Below, one piece after another: positions 1-12,037 of a DNA stretch of 64,000 bases. The DNA comes from an uncultured Nitrospira sp. (GTDB lineage: Bacteria > Nitrospirota > Nitrospiria > Nitrospirales > Nitrospiraceae). The notes under the pieces are model-generated. The model was given only the letters and a program-made list of their open reading frames with translations, did no database searches and had not been told where the DNA came from. A program made the translations under genes and the position numbers. The stretch covers positions 99,392 through 163,391 of the forward strand of contig CABVSR010000009.1 of NCBI GenBank assembly GCA_902500995.1, read 5' to 3'. Within the stretch, counting starts at the first letter, position 1, and each line of letters opens with the position of its first letter.

Positions 1-1385
1 TTATCCCCGTCTTCACCGAGTACCACACGCTGAAATCGAAGCGCGATGCGTGGGAACTGGCCAGCGCGACTTTTACCACGCTCCTGACTCTTGTGACCGC
101 GGTGACGATGGCCGGGATTCTGGCGGCGCCCGGAATTGTCTGGCTCCTTGCGCCGGGGTTCCGCGAAAGCGCCGACCAGTTGGCGTTGACGACGTTGTTG
201 ACCCAGATGATGTTTCCCTACCTGATCTTCATCAGTCTGGCAGCCCTGGCGATGGGGATTTTGAATTCCATGCGCGACTTTGCGGCACCGGCCTTCTCTC
301 CCGTCTTCTTCAACATCTTCACGATTGCCTGCATGGTGTTCCTGTCGCCCTGGTTCTCGGAGCCGATCATGGCGGTGGCCATTGGGATCGTCGTGGGCGG
401 CTTGGCGCAGTTTGCGATGCAGCTGCCGGGATTGAAACGGCGCGGCATGTTCTTCGGTTTCCTGTTTCACCCCGGCCATCCCGGCGTGAAACGCATCGGC
501 CTTTTGATGGTGCCGTCATTGCTGGGGTTGTCGGTGACGCAGATCAATATCACGGTGAGCACGATCCTGGCGTCGTACTTTTCCGGCGGACCCACCTATT
601 TGTTTTACGGCATGCGGTTGATCCAGTTCCCCCTCGGCATCTTCGGCGTGGCGCTGTCCACCGCGATTCTGCCGACGCTTTCGGCCCAGGCCGCGCGCGG
701 GGCGCTGGATGAATTGCGGACGACGATCGGCTTCGGCCTCCGGATGATTTTTTTCATCATCCTTCCGGCGATGGCCGGCCTGATCCTGCTCCGGTATCCC
801 ATCGTGCATCTGGTCTTTGAGCATGGCTCGTTCACCCGAGCCGATACGATCGCGACCGCCACCGCGCTGCTCTGTTACGCCGTCGGGCTGTGGGCCTTCG
901 CGGGGGTGCGGATTATCGTGTCCGCCTATTATTCGCTCCAGGACACGAAGACTCCGGCGGTCACGGCAGGAATTGCCGTTGGAGCGAACATCGCCTTGTC
1001 CTTGTGGTTGATGACGATGTTGGATGCCGCGGGGTTGGCGCTGGCAACCGCGCTGGCCTCGATGCTCAACGGAACCATACTTGTGGCGCTGTTGCACCGG
1101 CGGCTGGGGTCTGTGGAGTGGGGTGCAATCGTACGATCGGGCGGGCGGGTCCTGTTGGCCTGTGTGCCGATGGTCATGATCTGTCTCTGGGTGGCGAGCG
1201 CGCCGCTCTGGTCGGAAACCGGTCGGTGGATCGTGAAGTCCGCCCTGCTGTTCGGCGGGATCGCCCTCAGCGTCACCGCCTATCTCGGGATGCATGTCAT
1301 GTTGGGGTCGGACGAACTGGCTGTGGTTTTGGGAATGGTGAAGCGCAAATTCGGGCGACTGGCGCGTAAATTCGGGACCGGATGA
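1..1385 (+). CDS. murJ: Lipid II flippase MurJ (5' end outside the window)
   Basis: Inner-membrane flippase of the MurJ/MviN (MOP) family, which moves lipid-linked peptidoglycan precursors to the periplasmic side. The frame is open from base 3, so the N-terminus lies upstream; about 460 C-terminal residues are present. The first visible residues (IPVFTEYHTLKSKRDAW) are a typical MurJ loop, and the rest is a series of hydrophobic membrane segments ending in a basic tail (KRKFGRLARKFG). The stop lies one base before the ogt start, so the two genes are probably cotranscribed. Identification rests on the MurJ loop and the topology. Confidence 0.93.
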   Translation, partial: IPVFTEYHTLKSKRDAWELASATFTTLLTLVTAVTMAGILAAPGIVWLLAPGFRESADQLALTTLLTQMMFPYLIFISLAALAMGILNSMRDFAAPAFSPVFFNIFTIACMVFLSPWFSEPIMAVAIGIVVGGLAQFAMQLPGLKRRGMFFGFLFHPGHPGVKRIGLLMVPSLLGLSVTQINITVSTILASYFSGGPTYLFYGMRLIQFPLGIFGVALSTAILPTLSAQAARGALDELRTTIGFGLRMIFFIILPAMAGLILLRYPIVHLVFEHGSFTRADTIATATALLCYAVGLWAFAGVRIIVSAYYSLQDTKTPAVTAGIAVGANIALSLWLMTMLDAAGLALATALASMLNGTILVALLHRRLGSVEWGAIVRSGGRVLLACVPMVMICLWVASAPLWSETGRWIVKSALLFGGIALSVTAYLGMHVMLGSDELAVVLGMVKRKFGRLARKFGTG

Positions 1386-1386
1386 C

Positions 1387-1890
1387 ATGGTGACACAGAC
1401 AAGCACATTCTCCACGCCTTGGGGTCGGATGACCGTCACGGCTTCTGCAAAGGGAGTGACGGCCATTGATCTGGGGTCGCCCGCCCTCGTTGCGCATCAC
1501 GGGTTGCCTGGTGACGATATCGCTGCCTCCATTCTGAAGGAGGCGAAGGCCCAGTTGGTCGCGTATTTCGAAGGCACGCGCTGCGAGTTCACGTGTCCCG
1601 TCGATTGGTCGGCCGGCACCTCGTTTCAGCGAAAGGTGTGGAAAGCGATCATGCGGATTCCATATGGCCGTGTGCGCTCCTATCAGTGGGTCGCCCTGCG
1701 CGTAGGAGGGAAGCAGTATGCCAGGGCTGTGGGCATGGCGTTGGGAGCGAACCCGGTTCCGATCGTGGTGCCCTGCCATCGCGTCATCGCCCATGATGGG
1801 TCCCTGGGCGGATTTTCCGGCGGGTTACCGATGAAGCGGCGGTTATTGCGCCTGGAAGGCACCTTGGAGCAGTTGCGCAGCGCCCGCTAG
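1387..1890 (+). CDS. ogt: Methylated-DNA--protein-cysteine methyltransferase
   Basis: Suicidal DNA repair protein of 167 residues that transfers the alkyl group from O6-alkylguanine to its own cysteine. The active-site signature PCHRVIA is present near residue 130, preceded by a helix-turn-helix-like segment (IPYGRVRSYQWVA) and followed by GGFSGG, as usual in Ogt/Ada C-terminal domains. The length fits stand-alone Ogt. The ATG is one base after the murJ stop, so translation is probably linked to murJ. No Ada regulatory domain is present. Confidence 0.95.
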   Translation: MVTQTSTFSTPWGRMTVTASAKGVTAIDLGSPALVAHHGLPGDDIAASILKEAKAQLVAYFEGTRCEFTCPVDWSAGTSFQRKVWKAIMRIPYGRVRSYQWVALRVGGKQYARAVGMALGANPVPIVVPCHRVIAHDGSLGGFSGGLPMKRRLLRLEGTLEQLRSAR

Positions 1891-1918
1891 TCGGAAGCAC
1901 CTCGGAGACGGACAGAGG

Positions 1919-2389
1919 ATGAAGGCGATCATTCAGCGGGTGACACGCGCTTCGGTCGAGGTGGACGGGCAGATCGTCGGCCGCATCGGTCTCGGGCTTC
2001 TTGTCTTATTGGGCGTGGCCAAGGGCGATGAAGAACGTGATGTGTCGTATATGGTCGAGAAGCTCCACACCTTACGGATCTTCGGCGATGCGCAGGGCAA
2101 GATGAACCGGTCGCTCATCGATGCGGGCGGCGCGCTGCTGATCGTCTCGCAATTTACACTGCTTGGCGAGACCGGTAAGGGACGGCGGCCGGGGTTTGAC
2201 CTAGCTGCTTCACCGGAAGCCGCGCGTGCATTGTATGGAGAGGTCGTGAGGAGAGTTCGATGTGCGGGAGTGCAAGTGGAGACCGGTATCTTCGGCGCTC
2301 ACATGCAGGTGGAACTACTCAATGACGGCCCGGTGACGTTTATTCTGGATAGCCGGCGGCCGGCAGAGCATGTGGACCTCAAGTCTTGA
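1919..2389 (+). CDS. dtd: D-aminoacyl-tRNA deacylase
   Basis: Cytoplasmic editing enzyme of 156 residues that removes D-amino acids, and glycine, mischarged on tRNA. Both family signatures are visible: SQFTLLG near residue 77 and the Gly-Pro motif in NDGPVT near residue 137. Length and N-terminus (MKAIIQRVTRASV) match the DTD family closely. A GGACAGAGG stretch just upstream of the ATG can serve as ribosome binding site. The gene follows ogt by 28 bases. Confidence 0.97.
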   Translation: MKAIIQRVTRASVEVDGQIVGRIGLGLLVLLGVAKGDEERDVSYMVEKLHTLRIFGDAQGKMNRSLIDAGGALLIVSQFTLLGETGKGRRPGFDLAASPEAARALYGEVVRRVRCAGVQVETGIFGAHMQVELLNDGPVTFILDSRRPAEHVDLKS

Positions 2390-2487
2390 TGGCCTGTGCC
2401 GATAAGGAATCAGGCAGAAAGTCTCCTCGGGTTGAGCATGGTCTGTTATACTATTTTCACAGGGCAAGGATTGCCCGGGAGGTCGAG

Positions 2488-3054
2488 ATGGGAAGTCCCG
2501 TGTCTCGCAGCCATCCGCTCCGGCAGCTCTTCGGAGCGTTGACGGAGAAAAGTTTCACCGAACACCTCGGGTGGCCCGACCTGAACGTCACCGAGTACGT
2601 CTCCAACCTGCTCGTCGAATTCGCGCACACCGATCAACTCTACAAGATTCAGAATACCCAGGGCCGGGCGATCGATTCGGTCGTCGAGATGCTTTTCGAG
2701 TCAGAAGTGCTGTTGGAAGCGCAATCCTTCGAACGAGAGCGCGAGGTGCATCGGCACATCGGCGACTTTACGCTCTTCATGACCGGGCTGTTTCCCGAAT
2801 ATCTCCGCCGCCTCAAGAGCGCGGGCCTGATCTATCACAAGGATTTTCTGGTCGATTACGTCAAAGCCGGGAAGCGCTCGTATGGGCTGGTGGCGGAGTT
2901 CGGTCATTATGATCCCGAGCAGGATACCCCGTTGTTCCGCAAGCTGTCGGAGAATTTCGAGCTCTGTGTGACCGGACTGGGATTTGTTCGGTCGGACTTG
3001 GACCGTATGCAAGATCCCGCCTGCCGTCGCGTGAAAGATCTGCTTCTCAATTGA
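2488..3054 (+). CDS. Conserved protein of unknown function
   Basis: I do not recognise this family. The chosen ATG at 2488 gives 188 residues and has a GGGAGG ribosome binding site 5-6 bases upstream; the frame stays open to 2386, but that extension overlaps dtd and has low-complexity coding character. The protein is soluble, mixed charged and probably helical, with no signal peptide, membrane segment or cysteine motif. A sequence TATACT at 2447-2452 could be a -10 element. Its stop overlaps the TTG start of the next gene by four bases (TTGA), so it is likely coexpressed with the isoaspartyl peptidase. Confidence 0.75.
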   Translation: MGSPVSRSHPLRQLFGALTEKSFTEHLGWPDLNVTEYVSNLLVEFAHTDQLYKIQNTQGRAIDSVVEMLFESEVLLEAQSFEREREVHRHIGDFTLFMTGLFPEYLRRLKSAGLIYHKDFLVDYVKAGKRSYGLVAEFGHYDPEQDTPLFRKLSENFELCVTGLGFVRSDLDRMQDPACRRVKDLLLN

Positions 3055-3989
3055 AACGACTACGACCGGCTCTCCTCATTCACGGGGGCGCGGGACGCCG
3101 CGCCATGACCGTGGCTCAAGCCAGATGTCTCGATAGCGCGTTGGCCGAGGGTCATCGTCTGTTGATGGCCGGTGTGCCGGCGGTGTCGGTCGTCGAGGAA
3201 GCCATTCGCCTACTGGAAGATTCCGGTCTATTTAACGCGGGGCGCGGCTCCAATCGGCAACTCGACGGGGTGCGCCGGATGGATGCCTCTCTTATGGAAG
3301 GGCGCGAGCTTCGGGCCGGAGCCGTCGCGTCCATCGAAGGCATCATCCACCCTATCGCCGCCGCACGGCTCGTCATGGAAAAAACCGCGCATGTGCTGCT
3401 TGTCGGGAAGTCCGCGACCCAGTTTGCCGGTTATTTTGGATTGGCGCGCGCTCCTCGCATGAAGGAAGTCAGGGCGGTGCAGCCCAAGCAATTGCGACCA
3501 AGGGCCGGCGCGGGTCACACGTTGCGGCTCCATCGGGCGATGTTGGCCGCGGGCCGCGTTCGGAGCAGGAGTTTGGGAAAAGAAACGGTGGGAGCGGTGG
3601 CATTGGATCAAGCGGGAACGGTGGCGGCCGGCGCGTCGACCGGTGGGGTGGATGTGATGTTGCCGGGTCGCGTGGGCGATACGCCGCTCATCGGCTGTGG
3701 CGTGTATGCCGACAATGACGCAGGGGCCGTGTCGATGACCGGACTGGGAGAGAGCATCATTCGTGTGGCCGTTGCCAAAGAAGTGAGTGATGCCCTCGCG
3801 AGCGGCCTGAGTCCCGTCGCAGCGGCCAATCGTGTGCTGCGAAAGGTCGTCGAGCGCGTCCAGGGTGCCGCAGGCCTGTTGGTCCTCACGCCCGATGGTC
3901 GATTCGCCATTAGACACAGCACCCCGCATATGGTCGCCGGGATCGTGGGCCCGGACGGACGAGCGATCGTGCGCGACCGGTTTGCCTAG
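3051..3989 (+). CDS. Isoaspartyl peptidase / L-asparaginase, Ntn-hydrolase family
   Basis: Plant-type asparaginase (asparaginase 2 family) of 312 residues that should cleave itself before a threonine, which becomes the nucleophile for hydrolysing isoaspartyl peptides or asparagine. Visible signatures are LLIHGGAG at the start, FNAGRGS near residue 61, ETVGAVALD with the predicted nucleophile Thr179, GASTGG, and GCGVYADN. The residue before Thr179 is Glu; in relatives I know it is usually Gly, which may affect autoprocessing. The TTG start overlaps the previous stop and is favoured because the conserved core begins at once. Confidence 0.9.
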   Translation: MKRLRPALLIHGGAGRRAMTVAQARCLDSALAEGHRLLMAGVPAVSVVEEAIRLLEDSGLFNAGRGSNRQLDGVRRMDASLMEGRELRAGAVASIEGIIHPIAAARLVMEKTAHVLLVGKSATQFAGYFGLARAPRMKEVRAVQPKQLRPRAGAGHTLRLHRAMLAAGRVRSRSLGKETVGAVALDQAGTVAAGASTGGVDVMLPGRVGDTPLIGCGVYADNDAGAVSMTGLGESIIRVAVAKEVSDALASGLSPVAAANRVLRKVVERVQGAAGLLVLTPDGRFAIRHSTPHMVAGIVGPDGRAIVRDRFA

Positions 3990-4029
3990 CCTTGCCGGCG
4001 GCTGATACAGTGTCGCGAGGTCTCAGCCT

Positions 4030-4458
4030 ATGCCGGCGCTGTTTCATCTTGCCTTTCCCGTTCACGATCTGGCTGCCGCCAAGCGGTTCTACGCCGATGG
4101 TCTCGGTTGCGTGTTAGGGCGGGAATCTTCCACGGCCGTCACGTTCGGGCTCGCGGGGCATCAGTTGATTGCCCACCTTTCCACCGAGGCACGCCCTCCT
4201 CAGAAAGGGATCTATCCACGGCACTTCGGGCTCGTGTTCACCACCGAGACGGAATGGCAGGCGCTGGCCGATCGCGCCACTCAACAGGCGCTCACGTTTT
4301 ATCAGCATCCCCGCGTGCGGTTTCCCGGCACGCGCCTCGAGCACCGCACGTTTTTTCTGGAAGATCCCTCCGGAAATCTGTTGGAGTTTAAGTACTATCG
4401 CCAGGAGTCGGCGATCTTCGGCGAGCGGGATGTTTCGGCGGTGGGGGATGCTGACTAG
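4030..4458 (+). CDS. VOC (glyoxalase/dioxygenase superfamily) protein
   Basis: Protein of 142 residues with a vicinal-oxygen-chelate fold. It opens with FHLAFPVHDLAAAKRFYADGL, a typical first beta-alpha unit with a metal-ligand-like His, and ends with FFLEDPSGNLLEFKYY, the usual C-terminal metal-ligand strand. Substrate cannot be told from sequence; such proteins range from glyoxalases to dioxygenases and resistance proteins. It lies tail-to-tail with mtgA. Confidence 0.88.
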   Translation: MPALFHLAFPVHDLAAAKRFYADGLGCVLGRESSTAVTFGLAGHQLIAHLSTEARPPQKGIYPRHFGLVFTTETEWQALADRATQQALTFYQHPRVRFPGTRLEHRTFFLEDPSGNLLEFKYYRQESAIFGERDVSAVGDAD

Positions 4459-4475
4459 GATTGAGACTCAGGACA

Positions 4476-5255
4476 TCAGTTTTCAGTGATGACCTCTTCG
4501 GGCAGATCGGACGGACTGCGATGGGTCGAGACGGCTTTCCGGCCATTGCCCCGTTCCAGCCAGCGCACGATGTGCCGTTGCCGCCGAGTGAGATAGGCGG
4601 TGCGCCGGATCGGGTCATAGCGGCGCGGAGAAGGAAGAATCGCCGCCAGCAGGGCCGCCTCCTCAATCGTCAGCTCCTCCGCCGATTTCCCGAAATGGTG
4701 CCGCGCCGCCGCCTCCGCGCCAAAGACGCCCTGCCCCCATTCGGCGACATTCAGATAGAGCTCCAGAATCTGTTTCTTCGTCAACTGGTGCTCCAGCGAC
4801 CGCGTGATCAAGGCCTCCCTCGCTTTCCGCAGGAGCGAGCGTTCAGATGACAGGTAGAGGTTTTTGGCCAGCTGCTGGGTAATGGTGCTGCCCCCGCGTT
4901 TGAATTCGCCGACCTCCAGGTTATACAGCGCCGCATCCTTGATGCCTTCCCAATCGAATCCTTCATGCGCGAAGAACGACGCATCTTCAGCGGCGACGAC
5001 GGCGCGCTGGAGGGCAGGCGCAATCCGAGCCAGGGGAACCCAGGCATATTTGATGTGGAGCGGGCGGCCCTGTTCCTTGGCCTGAGCCCGCCGGGCTTCC
5101 ATCACCGCCGTTTCTGTCGGGTGATGTTTGGCGAGGCGAGACACGTCGGGCAGCGTCGCCAGCCAATACAATGCCAGGGCCGCCGCGGGCAGACCGACGA
5201 GCATGGTCGCCCACAAGAGTATCCGGCCGAACCGACTGCCTGTTGACTTGCTCAT
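4476..5255 (-). CDS. mtgA: Monofunctional biosynthetic peptidoglycan transglycosylase
   Basis: Family 51 glycosyltransferase that polymerises glycan strands from lipid II at the periplasmic face of the inner membrane. It has one N-terminal membrane segment (about residues 12-31). Conserved GT51 motifs are EDASFFAHEG, which includes the catalytic Glu, and RGGSTITQQLAKN. There is no transpeptidase domain, and 259 residues is normal for MtgA. The start at 5255 is chosen because MSKSTG directly precedes the membrane anchor; the frame remains open further upstream into the engB 5' region. It is divergent from engB. Confidence 0.94.
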   Translation of the reverse strand: MSKSTGSRFGRILLWATMLVGLPAAALALYWLATLPDVSRLAKHHPTETAVMEARRAQAKEQGRPLHIKYAWVPLARIAPALQRAVVAAEDASFFAHEGFDWEGIKDAALYNLEVGEFKRGGSTITQQLAKNLYLSSERSLLRKAREALITRSLEHQLTKKQILELYLNVAEWGQGVFGAEAAARHHFGKSAEELTIEEAALLAAILPSPRRYDPIRRTAYLTRRQRHIVRWLERGNGRKAVSTHRSPSDLPEEVITEN

Positions 5256-5353
5256 TGCCGACGCTCTATCTATGAACGCACGTGATGGCTCACCACCGGC
5301 CCCGTGCGGCTGAAGGTGACGCGCATCCCGCAACGCCGTCCGCCGCAGCCGGT

Positions 5354-5956
5354 ATGAAATTACTCAGCGCCGAGTTTATCAAAAGTTCCGTGTCCCCAGA
5401 ACAGTTTCCTGCCGACCGCCTGCCCGAAATCGCATTCGTGGGACGATCGAATGTCGGCAAGTCCTCGCTGATCAATTCGCTGCTGCATCGAAAAAAGTTG
5501 GCCAAGGTCAGTAAGACGCCCGGGAAAACCCGCGCCGTCAACTTTTTCACCGTTCGCACCTCAGACCCTAAGCTGCCCCTCTTGTCCCTGGTCGACCTGC
5601 CGGGCTACGGGTATGCCAAGGTCTCCAAGACGATGCGCGCGCAATGGGGGCCGATGATCGAACAATATCTCACACAACGGCAATCCCTCGGCGCGGTGAT
5701 TTTGCTCATCGAGTCGCGCGTGTGGATGCCCCAGGATGTGCTGACGGTTCAGTGGGTGCAGTCGCTCGGCTGCGGGCTCATCATCGTGCTGACGAAAGCC
5801 GACAAGTTGCGGCAGAGCGAGCGGAAACCGACCCTGAGTGAAGTGCGGATTGCCTGCGGGTTGCCGTCCGAGGTGCCGGTGCTGCTCTATTCGGCCGAAA
5901 CGCACGAGGGGCGGGACGCGCTGTGGGGCGAGATTCGCGCGCAGTTTAAAACTTGA
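5354..5956 (+). CDS. engB: Ribosome biogenesis GTPase EngB (YihA/YsxC)
   Basis: Small TRAFAC-class GTPase needed for late assembly of the large ribosomal subunit. Motifs: G1 GRSNVGKSS, G3 DLPGYGYAK and G4 TKADKL, all in the usual order. The ATG at 5354 (MKLLSAEF) gives 200 residues, the family size; the upstream open frame to 5282 is unlike EngB. The last 11 bases overlap the 3' end of the convergent peptidyl-prolyl isomerase gene. Confidence 0.96.
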   Translation: MKLLSAEFIKSSVSPEQFPADRLPEIAFVGRSNVGKSSLINSLLHRKKLAKVSKTPGKTRAVNFFTVRTSDPKLPLLSLVDLPGYGYAKVSKTMRAQWGPMIEQYLTQRQSLGAVILLIESRVWMPQDVLTVQWVQSLGCGLIIVLTKADKLRQSERKPTLSEVRIACGLPSEVPVLLYSAETHEGRDALWGEIRAQFKT

Positions 5957-6947
5957 TCTCGATGTAGGCTTTGTTTTTGAGGTCGGCCATCCAGATCTGA
6001 TATTGATCCTCGGTCTTCTGCTGGAAGACCAGTGATTGAATCTCCGCCTTGACCTGCTCAAACGGCCGAAACTGCCGGGGCTTTTTGTCGTCCACCCGCA
6101 CGATATGGAGCCCTTCCGGCGTCTCCACAATTCCCGTGATCTGCCCTACGGGCACCGATGCCAGCGCCTGCTCCAACGCCGGAATCAGTTCCCCCTGCCG
6201 GACCAGACCCAGTCGGCCGCCGCGCGAGGCGTCCGCGCCATCGGAAAAGCGCAGCGCCAGATCCTCGAAGGGTTCGCCTTGCTTCAGCGTCACCAAGAGG
6301 GCTTCGGCCCGTCCCCGCGCGGCTGAGAGGCCGTCCGGCGTCCGCGGTTTGATCAGGATTTGGCTCAACTGGTATTCCTCAGGATAGGCGAAACGATCCT
6401 CATGTTCCTCGTAGTAGCGCTTCATTTCCGACTCGGCGACCATGATCAGGCCGCGGACTTCGCGGTCGACGACGCGCATCAAGGTCAGCTGCTCACGGAT
6501 GCTTCTGGTGGTATTGGGGTCGGCGGTGTTCAGGGTTTCGCTCTGCTTCTTCATCTCCTGTACCGCCTGGGTGACTTCCTGGTCTGACACGTCCACGCCT
6601 TTATTCTTCGCGGCCTGGAGCTGCAGCTTGCGCTCAATCATCTTGGTGACGGCCATCGCCTCCGCGGTCTTGAGGCGCCGTTCCAGATCCTCGCCCGTGT
6701 ACAACTTGCGAAGGCGTTCCTGGTCGGGGAGCAAGTCGCGTTTGAGTTCGGACAGCATGATCAGGTCGGTATTGACGACTGCGACGATGCGGTCTTCCAA
6801 CCGGGCGGCGCCGGCGGGACAGAGGGGTCCAACGATGATCCAGAGGCACAGGGTGAGAAGACCCCAGGTTCGATGGCCTAGGAACTGAGCGCAGAACTGT
6901 CGGACCGCGCGGGCGCAATGAGAGGCAAAGGACAATCGATCGTTCAT
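5946..6947 (-). CDS. SurA-like periplasmic chaperone / parvulin peptidyl-prolyl isomerase
   Basis: Secreted folding factor of 333 residues. An N-terminal hydrophobic segment ending near PAGAA is a signal peptide. A SurA-type N-terminal helical domain follows (RIVAVVNTDLIMLSEL). A parvulin domain of about 95 residues comes next (YQLSQILIK ... GGRLGLVRQGELIPALEQAL ... TPEGLHIVRVDD), and the protein ends in a helical tail. SurA usually has two parvulin domains; this has one. The start MNDRLS at 6947 is preferred over the upstream start at 6968. The paralogous lipoprotein gene lies just upstream on the same strand. Confidence 0.9.
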   Translation of the reverse strand: MNDRLSFASHCARAVRQFCAQFLGHRTWGLLTLCLWIIVGPLCPAGAARLEDRIVAVVNTDLIMLSELKRDLLPDQERLRKLYTGEDLERRLKTAEAMAVTKMIERKLQLQAAKNKGVDVSDQEVTQAVQEMKKQSETLNTADPNTTRSIREQLTLMRVVDREVRGLIMVAESEMKRYYEEHEDRFAYPEEYQLSQILIKPRTPDGLSAARGRAEALLVTLKQGEPFEDLALRFSDGADASRGGRLGLVRQGELIPALEQALASVPVGQITGIVETPEGLHIVRVDDKKPRQFRPFEQVKAEIQSLVFQQKTEDQYQIWMADLKNKAYIEIKF

Positions 6948-7057
6948 CACGGTAGGGGGATTGTACACAATCGCAACTTCAGAAAGGGAGCGATCTTGCG
7001 CTGAACTCGATAGGAATGTGAAGCCGCGAGGCGGGCAGGAATCCGGCGCGCAGAGGG

Positions 7058-7954
7058 TTACGGGCGCCCTGGTTCATCGGTCACATAACGAGCTGCATCG
7101 GCCATGCGAATCGTGGCACCGGTGCGGAGTTCGGAAAAGACATCATCGAGCCGTTTTCGTCGCTTTTCGGCCAGCAGTTCCTGCCGGAGCCGTTCGCGGG
7201 TGGCCTGGTCTGCCTGCAGGATCTCCGGCTCGAGCGGGCTGACTTTCATGAGGTAGTAGCCCTTGTCGGTCTTGATCGGATCACTGACCGCCCCGGCGTG
7301 CAGGGAGGGAATCAACGCCTCCAATTCGGGCTCCAGCAAACCTTTTCGATAGGGGCCCAGGTCGCCGCCTTTGGCGCGGCTCCGCTCGTCGATCGAATAC
7401 CGCAGGGCAAAGCGGGTGAAGTTTCCGCCGCCTTCCACCTGGCGCTTGAGGTCCTTGGCCGCATAGACGTTGGGGAGCAGCATGACCGAGACCTGCACCT
7501 TGGGATTGGCCAGGAGCTGGTTGGCATGTTTTTCCAGATAGGCGTCCAGTTCTTCCTTCGTGACTTCGACCTTGGTCTTGATCCGGTCTTTCAGGAGTTC
7601 ATCCAGGATCAGCTGTTCCCGGTACCGCAGGGTTTTTTCGCGGATCTCGTCCGATTGATCCAGGCCCTGTTTGCGCGCTTCCTGCATGAGCAGCTCGCGC
7701 ATGATCAGTTCGTCGAGGAAGCGGCGTTTCCCGCCTTCCTTTTCATATCGGGCGCGGGTGGCCTGGGAGAGTTCTTCCCACCGGATGTCGAACTCGGCTT
7801 GCGTGATGGAGCGGCCGTTGATCATGGCGATCACCGGTTCTTCCTGCGGAGGTTCCGTGCAGCCGGCCAGCGAGGCCAGGGCGCACAGTCCGAGCGCGGC
7901 GCCGGTGAGTCGAGTTCGCCTGATGAAGTGGTCTCGTATTTGCGCTGCTGTCAT
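7058..7954 (-). CDS. Lipoprotein parvulin peptidyl-prolyl isomerase (PrsA-like)
   Basis: Membrane-anchored folding factor of 298 residues. The signal peptide ends in the lipobox LAGC, with lipidated Cys32. A SurA_N-like segment follows (PVIAMINGRSITQAEFDIRW), then a parvulin core (VQVSVMLLP ... GGDLGPYRKGLLEPELEALI ... TDKGYYLMKV) and a charged C-terminal helix. It is probably inserted in the periplasmic leaflet and helps fold exported or outer-membrane proteins. It lies between mfd and the SurA-like gene, all on the minus strand, so it may be the middle gene of a transcript. Confidence 0.9.
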   Translation of the reverse strand: MTAAQIRDHFIRRTRLTGAALGLCALASLAGCTEPPQEEPVIAMINGRSITQAEFDIRWEELSQATRARYEKEGGKRRFLDELIMRELLMQEARKQGLDQSDEIREKTLRYREQLILDELLKDRIKTKVEVTKEELDAYLEKHANQLLANPKVQVSVMLLPNVYAAKDLKRQVEGGGNFTRFALRYSIDERSRAKGGDLGPYRKGLLEPELEALIPSLHAGAVSDPIKTDKGYYLMKVSPLEPEILQADQATRERLRQELLAEKRRKRLDDVFSELRTGATIRMADAARYVTDEPGRP

Positions 7955-7983
7955 GCGGTCGGGGCGAGCATCCTGTGCTGAGG

Positions 7984-11457
<3,474 letters not shown>

Positions 11458-11464
11458 AGAATCC

Positions 11465-11947
11465 TTACGCCGTGGTGGAGCGAATACGTTGCACCAGGGT
11501 GGTGGTTGAGACGCCGGGGACAAGGGGAATGGTTTGGACGCGCCCGCCGCGCGCTTCGACCGTCTCACGGCCGATAATCCGGTCGAGCGGCCAGTCTCCC
11601 CCTTTGACCAGAATATCCGGCTGGAGCGCGGCAATGAGGGCTCCGGGGTCAGGCTCCGGGAAAATGACCACGTAATCCACGCAGGCCAGCGCGGCAAGGA
11701 CCTCGGCCCGTTGGGCATCCGGCACGATGGGACGATCGGCGCCCTTGTGCAGGGCGCGCACGGAGCCATCGGAGTTTACGCCGACGACCAATAGGTCTCC
11801 CAGGTGGCGGGCCGTCTGCAGGTATCGGACGTGGCCGATGTGCATCAGATCGAAGCAGCCGTTCGTAAAGACCACGCGTTGGTGCGCCTGGCGGCGCCGG
11901 GCCAGCTCGGAAACCAGTTCCTCTCGCGTAGTCACTTTTGTGGGCAT
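11465..11947 (-). CDS. rfaE2: D-glycero-beta-D-manno-heptose 1-phosphate adenylyltransferase
   Basis: Nucleotidyltransferase domain of HldE as a separate protein of about 160 residues; it makes ADP-heptose for the LPS inner core. Motifs: [19 protein letters not shown] with the HxGH nucleotide site, [14 protein letters not shown], and ILVKGGDW. The ATG at 11947 is chosen; a GTG five codons upstream is possible. mfd follows after 7 bases. gmhA at 14884-15462 supplies an earlier step of the same pathway. Confidence 0.94.
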   Translation of the reverse strand: MPTKVTTREELVSELARRRQAHQRVVFTNGCFDLMHIGHVRYLQTARHLGDLLVVGVNSDGSVRALHKGADRPIVPDAQRAEVLAALACVDYVVIFPEPDPGALIAALQPDILVKGGDWPLDRIIGRETVEARGGRVQTIPLVPGVSTTTLVQRIRSTTA

Positions 11948-12037
11948 CACGTTCGGCGTCACTCAGAGTGCATCTTAACAGGATGGAGAAAATGTCCGCC
12001 ACCACGAATGCGTGGCGGCCGCGACGCCCCCCACCAA

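Noticed and set aside
11458..11769. N-terminal extension of mfd by 104 codons
   Set aside because: It overlaps rfaE2 in another frame; the GTG at 11457 has a ribosome binding site and gives the normal Mfd length.
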